Program-made: the position numbers and the translations under genes
From: Clitopilus passeckerianus
Lineage: Eukaryota > Basidiomycota > Agaricomycetes > Agaricales > Entolomataceae
NCBI GenBank assembly: GCA_944990035.1
Contig: CALYLX010000067.1
Location: 186,001 to 250,000 of the forward strand
Direction: 5' to 3'
Length of the DNA: 64,000 nucleotides
Shown: positions 33,640 through 47,500 of the stretch, in pieces
Numbering within the stretch: position 1 is the stretch's first letter
How the letters are laid out: every line of letters starts with the position of its first letter
Notes under the pieces: model-generated
Told to the model about the DNA's origin: nothing
Database searches by the model: none
The model's input: only the letters and a program-made list of their open reading frames with translations

Positions 33640-36600
33640 ATGTCTCTCTCAGATATGTTTGAGAGTTTCGACTCAAAGAACCTCATTGCAATGGATTTGG
33701 ATGCGGAAGACGGCGGTTTTGGTAAGTGCTTTGCTCTGAACTAAATGTCCAGTGTTCTGATTGACCATGAATTTGTAGAGGAATCGGATGATGACGAGGA
33801 ATCGCCTACGAGTAGCGGCAGCGAGGATGAATCGGAAGACAACGAAGAAGACAGCGAGAGTCTATACCAAGAAGTCCAGAATGCTGAAGCAGAGGAGGAG
33901 ATTGAGGACGACTTTGAGTAAGTCAAAATCAAAGCCATTGGACCACCCAAGCTTACGCATGCGCAGCCGGCTTATACAGAGAATTCGCGCTCCTGGTACC
34001 TCAAGTGGCACATCTGGTCTAGCGAGAGACTGGGACTTTAATATTGAGGAGAAAGACGCGGAATTCAAGGATGATCTTCGTGCCGCCTCTGGTGTAGGGC
34101 GTCGGCGGAGAAAATCTGTTAGTTGAATTATCCTGCTGCGTCTGTTGCTCATGCTGATTCTGCATGCATGCAGAAAGGCCGAGGCTCTGGGCCAGTTCTA
34201 TCTCAGCAGGTCAAGTCCCTGATAGGTGACGGAAATCAGGCGTATGTCGACAACAACCTACCTGAAGCTATACGAATCATGCAAGAGGTCATCCGAATTG
34301 AGCCGAGGGCAGCATCAGCGTGGTCTGTTCTAGCACAAAGTTACGAAGATATGAAGGAACATCAGAAAGCGCTTCAGCTGAGGATTATGGCTGCTCATCT
34401 GATGCATGATGCGGATGAGTGGGAACGACTTGCAAGGCAGTCGAGGTACGACAATCTCCTTCTATCTGGTTGTCTGTACTGACATTATATCAGAGAGCTT
34501 GGGTACTTTCAACAAGCCCTATACTGCTACCGAAAAGTATATTCATTGGATCCTGCCAACGTGGATGCTCTATGGGATCGAGCTGCACTCGCCAAGGAAA
34601 TTGGGGATCTGAAAACGGTCAGTATATGCAACACCGAAACCTCGGCTTTTCCTAACTGTTCTCGCTACAGGCTCGCAACGCCTTCCTCGGGATCCTCAAA
34701 CGGTTCCCGCACGACCTAACAGTCCTCTCCGAACTCCGAACAATCCTCATCGAACTCTCAGACCTCACAACCTGCTCCACCCTCTTCCAATCCGCCTTCG
34801 ACCACTACCAAGTCAAATTCCCCACCGGCTTCTCCCTCGACCCGCAAACCAGAGCCGAAATACCAGGGGCCGGGTTCGGGCATATGGAGATCCTCGTATT
34901 GGCGGACCTCTACAACACCTCGGGGGAGCATGATAAAGCTGTGGAGGCGATACGGAAGGGGTGTCGGTGGTTGCAGGGGAGGAAGGAGCAGGTGTATTGG
35001 GATAAGTGTGTGGATGATAGGGAGTATGATGAGAATGAGATGGCGGATAGGAGGAGGGTGACTGGGGAGGAGGGGATGGTTGAGCCGGGGAGGTATCCGT
35101 TGGATATTAATGCTAGGCATAGGTTGGCGGTGGGGAGGATTAAGATGGGGGATGTTGAGGAGGGAAAGGTGGGTTTTTGCTATGGCTATCCATCGCGTTC
35201 GTCCAGAACTAATATTTACCGCCTCCAGCTACATGTTAATGTTGTCCTCTCTGAGGATATCCACGACTATGCACCGCTGTTTGTGGAGATTGCGGATGCG
35301 TATTTCGACCGGGAGCTGTACGCGGAAGCAAGGCCCATATACGAACTTCTTGGAGCTGACACGGTGGTAAGTGGCCTTTCCCTTCTTTGTTTCACCCGTG
35401 CTTAAAACCGTCGCAGACTAGCAGCATTTACGTCCTGTTGCAAACGGCTGCATGTCACCGCATGCTTGAAGACCTGAAGGAAGCTGCTGAAGTATACGAA
35501 CATGGTAGGTCTAATATTAGCTCTGCAAGTGTTTTCACTGAACGAGCCTTGCAGTCAGGCTAGCCGACCCGACGAACAACGAGGTGAAGATGAAGCTAGC
35601 AGAAGTTTATGAGATCATGAACGAGCCCAGGAAAGCTCTTGACCTGGTTTATGAAGGTGTGCCGCCTTTTAAGCCCATTCTTGTTGCTAACGCTAACCTG
35701 CCCCAACAGTAATCGACTCCCGCAAACGAAAACCCAAAGACCCTTCCGCCTCATCCGCACACGCCATAGACGGCGCATCCTCTGCAGCCGCGACATCCCT
35801 CTTCGAAGAAAAAGCAACGATCAAAACCAAGTCTGGTACCGCCCGCTCCGCCAATCGGCTCAGCCATACACAACTACGAGAGCTAGAGGCGAAGAGGGAG
35901 AAGGAGGTGGTGAGGGGATTCAGGACGTTGAAGGAGTTGTGGCCTAAAATCTCGGAGGACGAGGAGGCGATGAGGCTTTGGATGATTGAGGCGGAGAAGA
36001 TGGTGGAGACGTTTAGGGAGACGAGGAATTTGTTCATGACTAGCCGGGTGGGTGCCAGTGGGGCTAGCTGGGATTTTGACTCTTTTGGTGGATTTGTGCT
36101 GATTGCGGTGATTTGCACATAGACGAATCCGTTCAGAGGGATGTTTCCCAGGTCGAGAAAGCGCCAGAGCAAGACGAATGAGGAAGATGAGGAAAGGATG
36201 GCGTCGAGGTTGCACCTTGACTTGGGTAGGTGGGCCATCTCACCACGTTTGACTGATTTGCTGATTCGAGATTTGTAGGTCGGGACGCCTTGACGAAGAA
36301 GAATGCTAAGGACCAGGCAGTGAACGAGTTTAGGGGGGTTTCCTTTGATGATTGGCTACGGATTATCATGCAGGTCGGTTTATACACACTTCGCAGTGCG
36401 AATCCTTGAATTAATAGCATTTACAGTACTCGTTCATTCTGACGCAGCGAGGACAATACGAGCTAGCGGAGGAGATTATTCGCCATATAATGCTTTCAAA
36501 TGCGTACCAGGCGAGGGAGAAGCAGGTCACATTGAGGCTTGCGCTGATAGGTTTGTTTTGTGCTTGGCCACTAAATTCGTCCCGTACTGACCACTCCAAC

Positions 36601-37670
36601 CACAGCTTGCGCAACAGCAGACCAACGCGCACCCATTGCGGTTGAACAAGCTCGCAAACTCATCAACCTCCACCAATTCAACAACGAACCCCAACGTATT
36701 CTCGTAGCCGCCCTATCAAGCGGGCTACGACCAACCGACGCTTTCATCACATCCACGCTCCAGAAACACCTGTTCCGAGAGATGAAACTCGCAGATGCAG
36801 CTGTCAAGAACCCCGAGATGCTGAAATGGAATCCACTGAATAAACGATATGCGCCGACGAGTGGGGTCAAGACGGAGGCTGGGGACCAAGATGATGATGC
36901 GGATGAGCTTGAGCAGACTATTGCGACGGGGTCGGGGTCGGCGGCGGGATCCTCTGGAGATAAGGAGGGAAGTAGGCCAGCAGAGATTCCGACGAAATTG
37001 AACCCGATACCTGTGACGATATATGGCCAAATTTGCATTGCTGCCAAGAGTTACCAGAGTGCTATTTGTGAGTGCTTCATTCTTGTTCATATAATACGAT
37101 GTTAACTGTCTTATTTTAGTCTACCTACTGCACGCATACGACTATTGTCCAGACGATCCAATGATCTGCCTCTCGCTGGCCATTGCTTCCATCGGTCGAG
37201 CCATGCAAAGACAGTCCGACAACCGACACCATCTAGTAGCTCAGGTTGGCAACTACTCCTCTCTGGCTCTAGCTGTTTTCGCTGACAACTCACTTAGTCT
37301 ATGGCTTTCTTGTCCAAGTACCGTCAACTCCGTGGCAATGACACCTCTGAAATGGCAGAGGTTGACTACAATTTCGGGCGTGCCTTTCACCAGCTTGGTC
37401 AGTTATCCCCATTAGGCTCTTAACCTCATCAAAACCTTTTACTTTCAGGTCTGTTCTCGCATGCTGTGAAACATTATGAAAAGGTGCTCGAGCTCGCAGA
37501 GGAGCATCCCAATAATGTGATTGTTTACACGTTGTTCTTGGATGTAGCTGACTTTGATTTAGGAGAATAACTTTGCTCGGGAAGCGGCGTATAACCTGTC
37601 GCTGATATTCGTCATGACCGGGGCGGCACCTCTTGCAGACGCTCTGTATAGACGTTGGCTGTCTATCTAG
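33640..37670 (+). CDS. TFC4: TFIIIC TPR subunit (Tfc4/Sfc4 type)
   Basis: Gene with more than ten exons for the tetratricopeptide subunit of TFIIIC, the factor that binds Pol III promoters and recruits TFIIIB. The N-terminus MSLSDMFESFDSKNLIAMDL is followed by an acidic stretch and a basic patch (GRRRRKSKGRG). The first TPR block is well marked: GNQAYVDNNLPEAIRIMQEV, ASAWSVLAQSYEDMKEHQKA, ELGYFQQALYCYRKVYSLDP. A second TPR block lies beyond a charged linker (LRELEAKREKEVVRGFRTL), with YGQICIAAKSYQSAI, HAYDYCPDDPMICLSLAIAS and GLFSHAVKHYEKVLELAEEH. The end is NNFAREAAYNLSLIFVMTGA followed by a short tail RRWLSI. An in-frame upstream frame is open, but the ATG at 33640 fits the family start. 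This is a core housekeeping gene with intact frames. Confidence 0.9.
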
Positions 37671-38072
37671 CTCTTTCATCACGCTGAGGTTGGTTATCTC
37701 CTTACTATTGTCTCGCTGGTGGTGCGGATCGCGCTGCTATCCCTACTAGAAGGTTCAGTCAGAAGTGGGTGCATTACGGGGTTGTTGGGCAACGTTGGGC
37801 CCTCCTTGAGCCATTTTTCCTGTGCACGGCATCTTACCTTGGACCAGCCTCGTTCCCTGTATTATCGCAGTAGTGCCATCCTAATGACAGATCTTATCTT
37901 CCATTTGATCGTGACGATGAGCATGTGCCCTCATTGAGCGTCTAAATCTTCGTGGCACTGATTTGTGGTGGGCATGACCTCTTTCCCTCCTTGATAAGAA
38001 CATCGCACAGCAAATGGTGTGTATACTGCATGTCATATTTTGCAAGCACCGCAAGCTTGCGTCTATACCGCG
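37671..38072. other. Intergenic, no gene seen
   Basis: About 400 bases after the TFIIIC subunit stop and before the second WW-like membrane gene; presumed terminator and promoter. Confidence 0.5.
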
Positions 38073-41034
38073 ATGACGGCCTCCAATCTTCAATATGTCC
38101 CTACTCACCTCCGAAGACTTGCTTCCAGATTTCTACTCCTCATCAAAGCATTGCTGAAGCTATCACGTTACATCGGAAGATTTGGCATCGCCCTCATTGC
38201 AAAACTCGTGGCAAAATTGCGTGCCTTTCTGATTCCCTTCCATGCGGGCCCGTCCTCCACTTCGACTACCTCTCCACTCCCCCCAGATGATTGTGGATCG
38301 GAAGAAAACAGCTCGATCTACAAGGAGAATATCTGGACTATTGAAGGGCCAATACTTCCCGCCCACGTTCCTCCTGCCATTATCATAACCCCAGAACCCT
38401 GTCATAGAAGCGAATCATCCGCTGGAACTTCCTCGACATTGGTGTCTTCAGGGGATGACTCTCAATCATTCTTGCAGGAAAGTGGAAAAAGCGCTCTGTA
38501 TGCATCGCCAAACAACTCGGCGGACCAAGTCTCATTCCTGTCGACGAACGATGACGGAAAAGTAGATGCCTCGTGGCAAGCAGTCTCCCAGTCACGCAAT
38601 GGGTCGAGAATACTCCATGCTTCCTCCAATGCTTCAACACTTGACATTGGCAACCCCGTTGCAGCCGACCCCTCCTTTTTTCACTCCGCAGATGATGCAC
38701 GGATTATGCTGTATCCAACCGTTCCCTCAGTGATCGGTCGATACCAATATGGACGAAAGATGTAAGGCATAGCAAGATCTTTGTTCCAGGCATGTTTACA
38801 TTGTCTCTCACAGAAAAAGGAGTGCTGGGCCGGTAATATTATGTGGGAACGAACGCTTTGAAAAGTATGTGTCCCGGCAAGAGTCAGACTGTCAAAACCA
38901 ATTACTAACTGCAGATTCAGCGATAAAACACTTCCAAATGGATGGACGCGTCATGTTCACTCGGAAGGTCTCCCGTTCTTCTACTTTGAGGGAAATATGC
39001 TCGATAGTCCTGGTTCCTGTCCCGGCTGGGAACGGCAACAGATCGTCACCGAAAACTGGATTATGGAGTCTCCTGTTTCGGAAGACTATGAGCGAGCTCG
39101 AAAAGATATCAACGATGTTGTGCAGGACATCGGTGACCTAGTGCGACAACAGAACCTTCAAATCCCTAATGACTGTCAGTTGTTCCTTCACTTAACCTAT
39201 GAAGAAGGCGCGGAACCTACCTGCGGATATTATTTTGCGAACCGCAATCTACGGCTCCTATTCTGGCTGAAGGATTGGGATATTTCTCCGTATACTTCGA
39301 ATGTCTACGGCGATCTAGCTGCGACTCATATCAGTAAGATTTTGAAACGCTCTACCTCACGTGTCTGAATCTATTCCCAGGGCTTTATTTGGAACGCGAA
39401 CTGTGGTAGGATATTCTGTAATATGTATACGCAGTGGATTTACTCATTCCTCCGATCAGGCAACACTGCGAATATTTCTCGAATATAATGCAGTGTACTC
39501 CAAAGGTACTCGATCTCGCCCTCGACGTCGTCAGAGACACTCGAATGGGTAAGAACCGAAACCCTTTAGCCAAATTACCAAATCGAATTTTGTTGCATGT
39601 TATAGATGTGCTCGGTTCCAAACATTCCACCAGCGGGAAAACCTTGGAAGAATTGGCCATCATGACCGACATGCTTTCAAGTATTGGGCGTATGTTATTC
39701 CACACTCGCTCTAACGATTAGTCAACCGACTCCAATCACAGAACAACTTGAAGCAAGACGACCCAATCCTCCCTCCGCATATCCAATTTGTAAGCCATTG
39801 CCTCTTTCTCAGAACGTCCAGTAGCTCAGTGATGCCATTCAGATACGTGTTTACGGCTGATCTGTAAGGTTTTCTTCCGCTTGTCTCTGCACTCTTCCTC
39901 ACCCAGACGATAGACGACGACAGATTCCATAATTTCCATGGAGAATATAATGCCAGGCTAAACCTAGAAACAAGTATCTACCTCGACGACCAAGAGTGTT
40001 CCGGTGCATCCTGGCTATTCAGGGCATTTTCTCCGTTCCTCTTCTGTGCACCAAACGTACATCTGAAAGAGATGGAGAAAATCTGGGCGGACAAGATCAC
40101 AGTCTTGACGCGCTGGAGGAAATACTTTAACGAACGGAATCATGAATGGGGCGAGCACATTGTTCATGTGAGTTTTGGGGAATATCGAGATTTGATCTAC
40201 TCTAACGTTTACACTAGTCTTCCATCTTGCTCAACGCGAACGTCGCGTTTCTGGCTATCCCAGTCAATGACCCAATGAGCAATAGCGACCATATCAACAC
40301 CAGCCGCAATCTACAGCAACTCGCAAGTTATCTTTCGGTTATTGCCAGCCTAACCAGCATGGTAACTGCCCTTCTGCTTGTTCGCCAGCATAAATGGCGA
40401 GCGAAAATTGAGAAGGGTGAACTGGTGAGCCTCTTGTGACTATCCGGTCTTGATGGATCCTCACTAGCCGTTCTCAGGCCCGGTGGTTGCATGCGATGGA
40501 TCACCGTATAAGAGGTCTTGAGTCCCTCGCTTGCCTTTATGCTGTTCCATACGCAGCTCTTATCTGGGGGTACGACGTCTTTATCTCGTGACGACCTGCC
40601 CTCTGGACTAAACACCCTTCCCTGCCTCTAGCATGGTCACATTTTTTGCAGCGTTTCTTTTTATGTGCTTCGAGAACACAACCCTCCATACTCGACTCGT
40701 TACAATCTTCGCCGCGTGTCCATTCCTCTTCTTTGTAGTCTGGTGCCTCTGCGTCGGGTGGGCTCTTGATATTCAAGGGATCAAGGGACGGGTCAAGGGC
40801 CTATCTGAAGCTGTGTGGGAGAAGGTTTCGACGGTTTTGGAGAGGAGAGCGCCTGTATCAACGACAGAGGAAGCCCCAGAGACGTCAGACGGATATCCAC
40901 CGGAGCGTTCGATCTCTACTCCGACGACGTTCGAAGTGGATGACAGAGCGTCTTCTAGCACCAAAGATTCGCAGTGGTGGAAAAAGGCGTTTATTAGAGG
41001 GGATACTTCTCGTTCTAATTCCTCCAACGCCTAG
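38073..41034 (+). CDS. WW-like membrane protein, copy 2
   Basis: Multi-exon paralog of the gene at 30865. The first exon from ATG 38073 has a hydrophobic, basic N-terminus (ASRFLLLIKALLKLSRYIGR) and a long Ser-rich stretch. The WW-like segment is KTLPNGWTRHVHSEGLPFFY, followed by PGSCPGWERQQIVTENWI, which parallels PEPCPGWKTQQIVTENWI in copy 1. The middle (NLQIPNDCQLFLHLTYEE, CGYYFANRNLRLLFWL) and the helix SYLSVIASLTSMVTALLLVR align too. The C-terminal exon adds two strong membrane helices (VTFFAAFLFMCF, TIFAACPFLFFVVWCLCV) and a Ser/Thr-rich tail ending at 41034. Function unknown; a membrane-bound regulator that binds proline-rich partners is one guess. Confidence 0.7.
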
Positions 41035-41302
41035 ATTCTCTTTACACTCACGAATAGGTTATATATTTGCTATATGGACTCCTTTGCAACCTGAGGCTGG
41101 ATTTGTGGCGTACATGGCCCTACTAACGATTGGTCCGGCGTCAACCGAGGTAATGACTTTCCGATGATGCAATCAATGACAAAGACCGAAGACTCGCCCT
41201 GACGAAGAATTGAGGGTTTAGGCTTGAAGCTTGAAGGGCCAAACAATCCGAGCTTCTGGCGCAACATCGTCTTTTCATATAACATCCCCAACGCACACCA
41301 AC

Positions 41303-43491
41303 ATGGAAGAGGTAAACCACTACAGTTTTAGCTTCGTATATCCTGTTCTGACTTGGCGTGCCGTCGTGTCGCAACACAGGAGACACAACGCCACTCCCAG
41401 GACTTCGACGATCTCGTGGACTGGGCCCGCCTAAACATCAGCCGAAAGTTTGAACGCAGCGAGAAATCAAGGCGGGATCAACTCGAGCGCGTTGAACGCG
41501 TTGACTCTGGCGGCACGAGCTCGACCCTTGAATCGCCTTTCGGGTCTCAACTCACGACGCCAGTGGAAGAAGAAGCTGCGCTTGACTTCGGCTACCCAGT
41601 CGTGGAGGATATGGTCGAAGATCAGATCTCCCACTACCATGCTCTGCGTTCTGCAAGGCTGGATCCAGAACAATGGATGTCAAAGCAAAAAGTGATTAAA
41701 GCACCTATTCCACAAGTGCTCGCTATGCAGGCGGATAAAGTGAGCGTCTCGGTGAGCTGGCCAAATCAGTTTGATATTTAGCTAATGTGATGATAAGGAC
41801 ACCATTGAACTGCCTGTGGATGGCGCAGCACTTATGGACCTTCCCCGCCAAGACCACATGCCGGGCGGTCTTCAAGGCGATAGCCAAGAAAGTGAACATC
41901 CTAGTCTGGATGAGGTGAGCACCCCACCCGAACAACCGGTAAGCTGCTTCATTCTGCTCCTCCCTGCAAAGTATTCTGATCACCGCGCATATAGGATAGG
42001 TCGAAGCGTGAAAAAATGAGCGAATGTCTCTTCGACGCGTATGAAGAGGGAGGTTGCTCCAGTGAAGACGACGAAGACGGTGAAGATATCATAGTGTATC
42101 GCGTGAGGAATGAGCAGATGCTTCCTGAAATGGTACAGTCGTTCTTTCTGAGTTGTCGAAGCTGACATTCAGGTGCATATAGGGACAGCAAGTTCAACAA
42201 TCGACCATTGATCATGAGCTGCATACCGGGGAAAGTGACGCTCCCGCTCTTGGGGCTTTTGACTCTTCAGAACATTCTACCAGCGCTGTGGCGTACGCTC
42301 AAGAGCACGCGAAGACTGTTTCAAGTGACTTGTCGATTTCTCTTGACACTTACGCCGACCTTTCTTCTGAAGCTGCATGTTCTGCCAGCCAATCGACAAC
42401 TTCGGAAGAATCTTCTTCAGGCGAGCTGTACGAGGTTTACCACAGCGAGTCAGACCAATACATATCTACGTTCGATGCCATCCTTCGCGCGTCTGGCCTT
42501 CCTGAGTCTGACACGATAACCGGTCTGCCGGAAGACGACGACGTGGTTAATCCTAGTGACGCCACCATTGGCACAGGCGGAGATGTCTCTACTCGTGTTC
42601 AGCCGTCTTCCTCGCGTTCTATTACTGCAGCCACGGATGGGCACTCCATGCATGACTCTGGAAGCGAAACCAGTCCACTCTTAGGGTCGCCTTACGATCA
42701 CGCATCTGAGGTGCTTGAGGTCGAGGTGACTATCAGTCATATTTCTAACGCCAACTTGCTAAATCTAGTTTCAGGAGCAAGAAGTTGAAGTCGACTCTTT
42801 CGTTTCTGCCCGTTCTGCTCTGGAAGAACCCGAGATTGGGCCTGATTCTCCACCCGCCCTCCAACTCGCTCGTGATGCTATTGGCCCTCTAGGTATTCTG
42901 TCTCTGCAAACCATTGCTCTTTACACGGTCCGCGCTGCCCTGTTTCTACCCTGGTGCTGCCTCGTCGGCGGGACGATACTCCTCGCGCCGAATCACCTTC
43001 CTTCCATCGGCTTCATACCTGTCCTGACTGGTATGCCAACTCCAAGCGGTATCCGAAGGTATCAATACTGGGCTACCACCAGCAGCGAGTTCTGTGCTAT
43101 ATTTTCTGGGGCATTCCTCTCCCTCCTTTGGATACTTGTGATGCCGCTACCGATGCTTCGACATGACCTACCTCTTTCAATCGCCTACATGTCTTCTCAA
43201 ATTTCTGGTGTCAACGTTGCCTTGGCGGTCACTCTCCTATCTGCAGCCGTTGCAAGAGGCTGTTATGCCTGGAAAGGATTCGAAGTGAATAAGGATGTCG
43301 AGCTTGGGGAGGACGATTGGCAGAGTGTGGGGTTGGTAATATGGGGAGATACCGACTATTTGGGAGACTACAAGAAGGGAAGAGGGTTGAAGAGGACGGA
43401 GAATGGAGGGTATTTGGCGTGTGTCGGTGATGAAGACGAGGCTGCGGTGTATGATGCCATGTATGAGAAGGATGTTTTCTTGGAGGATTAA
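41303..43491 (+). CDS. Acidic Ser-rich multi-pass membrane protein
   Basis: I do not recognise this family. A tiny first exon (ATG GAA GAG, then GTAAAC) joins at 41380 to ETQRHSQDFDDLVDWARLN. A helical charged stretch (RKFERSEKSRRDQLERVERV) follows. Several hundred residues are acidic, Ser- and Thr-rich (GCSSEDDEDGEDIIVYRV, SISLDTYADLSSEAACSASQ). The C-terminal third carries about four hydrophobic segments: YTVRAALFLPWCCLVGGTIL, FCAIFSGAFLSLLWILVMPL and VNVALAVTLLSAAVARGCYA among them. It ends in a conserved-looking acidic tail. The likely topology is a long cytosolic disordered region tethered by a C-terminal membrane bundle. No enzymatic motif is visible. Confidence 0.6.
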
Positions 43492-44556
43492 TTCCGTCTC
43501 TTTTCCCAATGTTTACTGTAATGCAACTATCAATCTCGATTTCTCCGTTCCATTTCCTGGTTGCGAGCCAAGCTGTTCTGCTTCAAAGTTTATGGCGTTG
43601 TTTCCATTGCAAACGGCCACGAGTTGATGAAAACCTTCCGCTACCTTTCTGGCTTTCGAGATTTTCTATCGATTCTGCACGAATGAATCGAAAACTCACC
43701 GGTATCCGGGCCAGCCTTACAAATTAAGGTAGACCTCATCCAAACCCAATTTAACCCATCCAAACCCATTCACAACACGTGACCTTAAGCGTTACAAACG
43801 GTCGAAATGACCTGAAAAAGCTATCTCCATCATGAGTTCACATCCTATTGGTTAGTGAAATACCCAAACTATAGGTAGTATAAATCCACATATGCAGCGT
43901 ATTACGATAAGAAAACCGAAGTGAAATGGCTATGGAGATGCCTTATCATTGTCGGTCTTCCGAATTCGGACGCTTGATAAGATCGACGTTGAGAAGGGTG
44001 AAACACTTTTGTTCTGAGTTGTTTGCTCTTCCAATGCACCTGTATACCATTTTTATAGTCATTGTACACTCGTTAGAGCCGCTTACGCTTGATACTCAAG
44101 GTCTACGTCGCATTCTGGCTTGCTGGGCTCACATCTCTGCAGGTAAAGGCGGTTTAAAGAGAAAAAACAAGTCCCTCCCCGTATATATGCTATTATGTAG
44201 TACATAGAGCAGTAAGACAGAGTTTAACAGTCAATATTTGGGTCGTTTGAAGTGGATAACTGGTAAAATTCTAAAGTTTCGTACTCGCCCCGCAAGGTTC
44301 TCTGTGGTATGATTGGCTCGCTTAAGCCAGTCACACATCAGTCACCTCACGTGGTATGGATGAGTTTGGCTGAGGTCTACCTTAGGCAAGTCTGCCATGT
44401 GACATCCCGTCAAAATGTCGCAATGTGGCTGTGCTTGGCCGACAGTTCAAGCATTCTGACTAACCGAGGGTTGTACCTGGACCCCTTCCTCCGCATTTCT
44501 TATAAAGGCCACCGCAGGCAGAACACGAGCGGACTCAGAAGAAACGTGTGCCAAGG
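43492..44556. other. Long intergenic gap, no gene seen
   Basis: About 1.06 kb between two plus-strand genes. Only short unsupported open frames appear on either strand. The final 200 bases should hold the ABC transporter promoter. Confidence 0.5.
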
Positions 44557-47500
44557 ATGAAGGTTGAACTATGCCCGGACACGGGTCCGTTTGACTTTCA
44601 TTCCAGTTGTGTACGGCTCGCTTGGAGTACATTACTGCCAGCCGTGTTCGTGTTTTTGCTATGCATATGTGGTTCTGCTATACCTGCGTTGTTTACCAAA
44701 GTACTTATTCCGATTGAGTACGAGCGCTATCCCGGGTGGTTTAAAGCACCTGTTGAGGTGGCCCGGAAATTATTTTCGAATTTCTTGACATTGGAGGAAG
44801 CGGAGGAGTTGCTGAATCGGGATGAAGGGAAAGACGAAGAACATGATGCCAATACCAACGGTATCGGCGCCGAAAACGACAAAACCTTGGTTAACGACTC
44901 CGACATATACTTCCGACGGACAGTTGTTCTTGCTGGGCTCGGCCTCGCGGAAACCATTGCGTGGCTCGCGTATGGTTCATACCAGCTCGTGGCCTTGGCT
45001 TCCTCGGAAGACGGAAACTGGGATTCGGACACGGAAGGGGATAGTGATAGAGGTCGGTTGTCGAGGTGGCTGGTATTAGCTGCGCCGTTCCTACTAGCTC
45101 TTACATGGCTATACACCGTTCTACGTGCTGCACTCCGTCGTGCCTCGTCCACCTCCACGATAAGCCAAAACGGCTTGGGCGCCTCCGAAAAACCGAAGTT
45201 ACCCCTGACGCCTCCGTATGACCTCTTCGTCCTCTATTGCCTCCAGTTCATCGCTGCGACGGTGCAGCTAGCTGGCATAGTTTGGGACTGGGTCATTTAT
45301 GGGGAGCAGAGGGCGTGGGGCATAGCGCTTGCAATCTGCATCAACTTCGTTGTTGTGTTGATGTTGCTCGGTGTCGTATTATCAATGCCGTTAGCCGTAC
45401 CCAGCGAGAGGATCAATCGGAATGACATCGTATGTTTCCCTTCGAGATCAATTGAAATCTGTTGAGCTGATATGGATTTATCTCCTACAGGGCAAATCTG
45501 TGTCCCCTGAGGACTACACTTCCCTTTTTGGGTGGATTTCGTTCCACTGGGTTGCTCCTTTGATTCAGAAGGTACGATAGCCGGCTGATGCTCAAAAGCC
45601 TTGTTCTAACGTCTTTGGATCTTTAGGGTCGTAACACCACGCTCAACGAGAAGGACGTATGGAAGCTCAGCCCTACAATGCAGTCCCGCCCACTTTTCGC
45701 TCAGTTTTCAAGAACGAATCCGACAGCGACCTTATTGAAGCGTCTATGGGTGGCAAATTCGCTGGATATCATGTAGGTTACCAAACCTGCTTTTCTCCGA
45801 AATCTAAGCTTACAATCGCATTTGCAGCCTCGATTTTGTCATCACCATAGTGTCTGTGGTGTTCAACTATGCTGGTCCATTTTTCTTGAAGTATGTTGAC
45901 CTCGACATTCATGCACAGCCACTGATGACCTCTTGCAGGCGTATCCTTGATTCCATTGCAGAAAACCCAACTCCGGAAGGAAAAGGGACGGCTTGCATCT
46001 ATGCATTCCTGGCATTCCTATGCAGCATGGCAAAGGTCGTTTTCACCCCTAGCAAGGACTCCACTTTCATTCTGACCAAATCTTAATTACAGGGCCAAGC
46101 CGACCTTCAACACCTCTGGATCAATCGTCGAGCTACAACACGTATCCGCTCCGAACTTATGGCGTCCATTTACGACAAAGCACTCAAACGCAAGGATTTC
46201 TCCGGCCTCGTGGACAAGGACCGCGCTATGTCTGGTGGTCAACCAGCTGCTGGTGCCGAGCCAGACAAGAAAGGAAAGAAGAAGAGCAAGAAGGATAAGA
46301 AGAAGGAAAAAGATACCAAGGATGAACCCAAGGCTGGAGCAGATGTCGGAAAGATCGTTAATCTCATGGCTGGAGATGCTAACAGGGTTTGTCTTGAGCT
46401 ACATGCATAATTGGGGAAGATGGAACTGACGTCTATTTCTAGATTTCCATGACCGTCTCCGCCATGTACTTCATTTATGGAGCGCCTTTTGAAATCATTA
46501 TCGCTAGCATCTTCCTTTACCAGTACGTTGCCATTATGCTGACCCCGACCTGCAAGGCTTAACCATTATTGAACAGATTGCTTGGTTGGTCTGCATTCGC
46601 AGGCTTCATTGTGCTGCTCCTTGGGTGGCCCCTCAATAGTTTGATTGCCCGCCGGAGCATCAGAATTCAGAAGGGTGTTTTGGCCGCTCGTGACAAGAGG
46701 ATGGGTGTCCTCAACGAACTCATAGGAGCTGTACGTGAGATCTTATGTATTTTCGCCTGGCCTACTTCTGACACGTTTTCATGCAGGTGAAATTTATCAA
46801 GTTCTTTGCCTGGGAAGATCGTTGGATTGAAAGGGCCATGGACGCCCGGGAGGGAGAGATGAAGTGGATGGTTAAGGGTATGTCCTCTGTTCCTCCCAGG
46901 CGTCGGAGGCGGTTTACTGACTATGCTGCTTGATTCTTGCAGCTCGAGTCAATTCGGTCTTATTCGGCGCCCTTTGGGTGTGTGCACCAATCTTTATCTC
47001 GGTCATCTCCTTTGCAGCATATGTGTTGCAAGGAAACCAGTTGACCGTCAGCATTGCGTTCACGTCCATTGCCTTGTTCAACATGGTTCGGTAGGTCGCT
47101 TTGACTCATAAGTCATTTGCAGCTGGAACTCATTGAATATTTACAGAGCTCCTCTGAACGTCATCCCAACTTGGATAGTCCAAATCCTTCAGGTATAGTG
47201 CCCAGTCCAGTCCTTTCTCGAGCAACAGGAGCTGACCTTTCCATCCAGACCGGTGTTGCCCTTGACCGTATCGCGGTTTACCTCTCCGAAGACGAAGTCT
47301 CAGAGCAAGTTTCGTCTCTCAAAACAGACGGTGCCTCTCCCTCCCCGGCTACCATGTCTGGTACCAAGAGCGGCCTCGGGATCCTCAATGCCTCATTCAA
47401 GTGGAACGAAATCGAAGAATCAAAAGACGAGCCCGACAGCAAGGGCAAAGGCAAAGCAAAGGATACGTCACGTAGTGCATCACCCTCTGGAGACGACTCG

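Noticed and set aside
43926..44207. 93-codon plus-strand frame in the gap before the ABC transporter
   Set aside because: No family resemblance and no introns typical of neighbouring genes.
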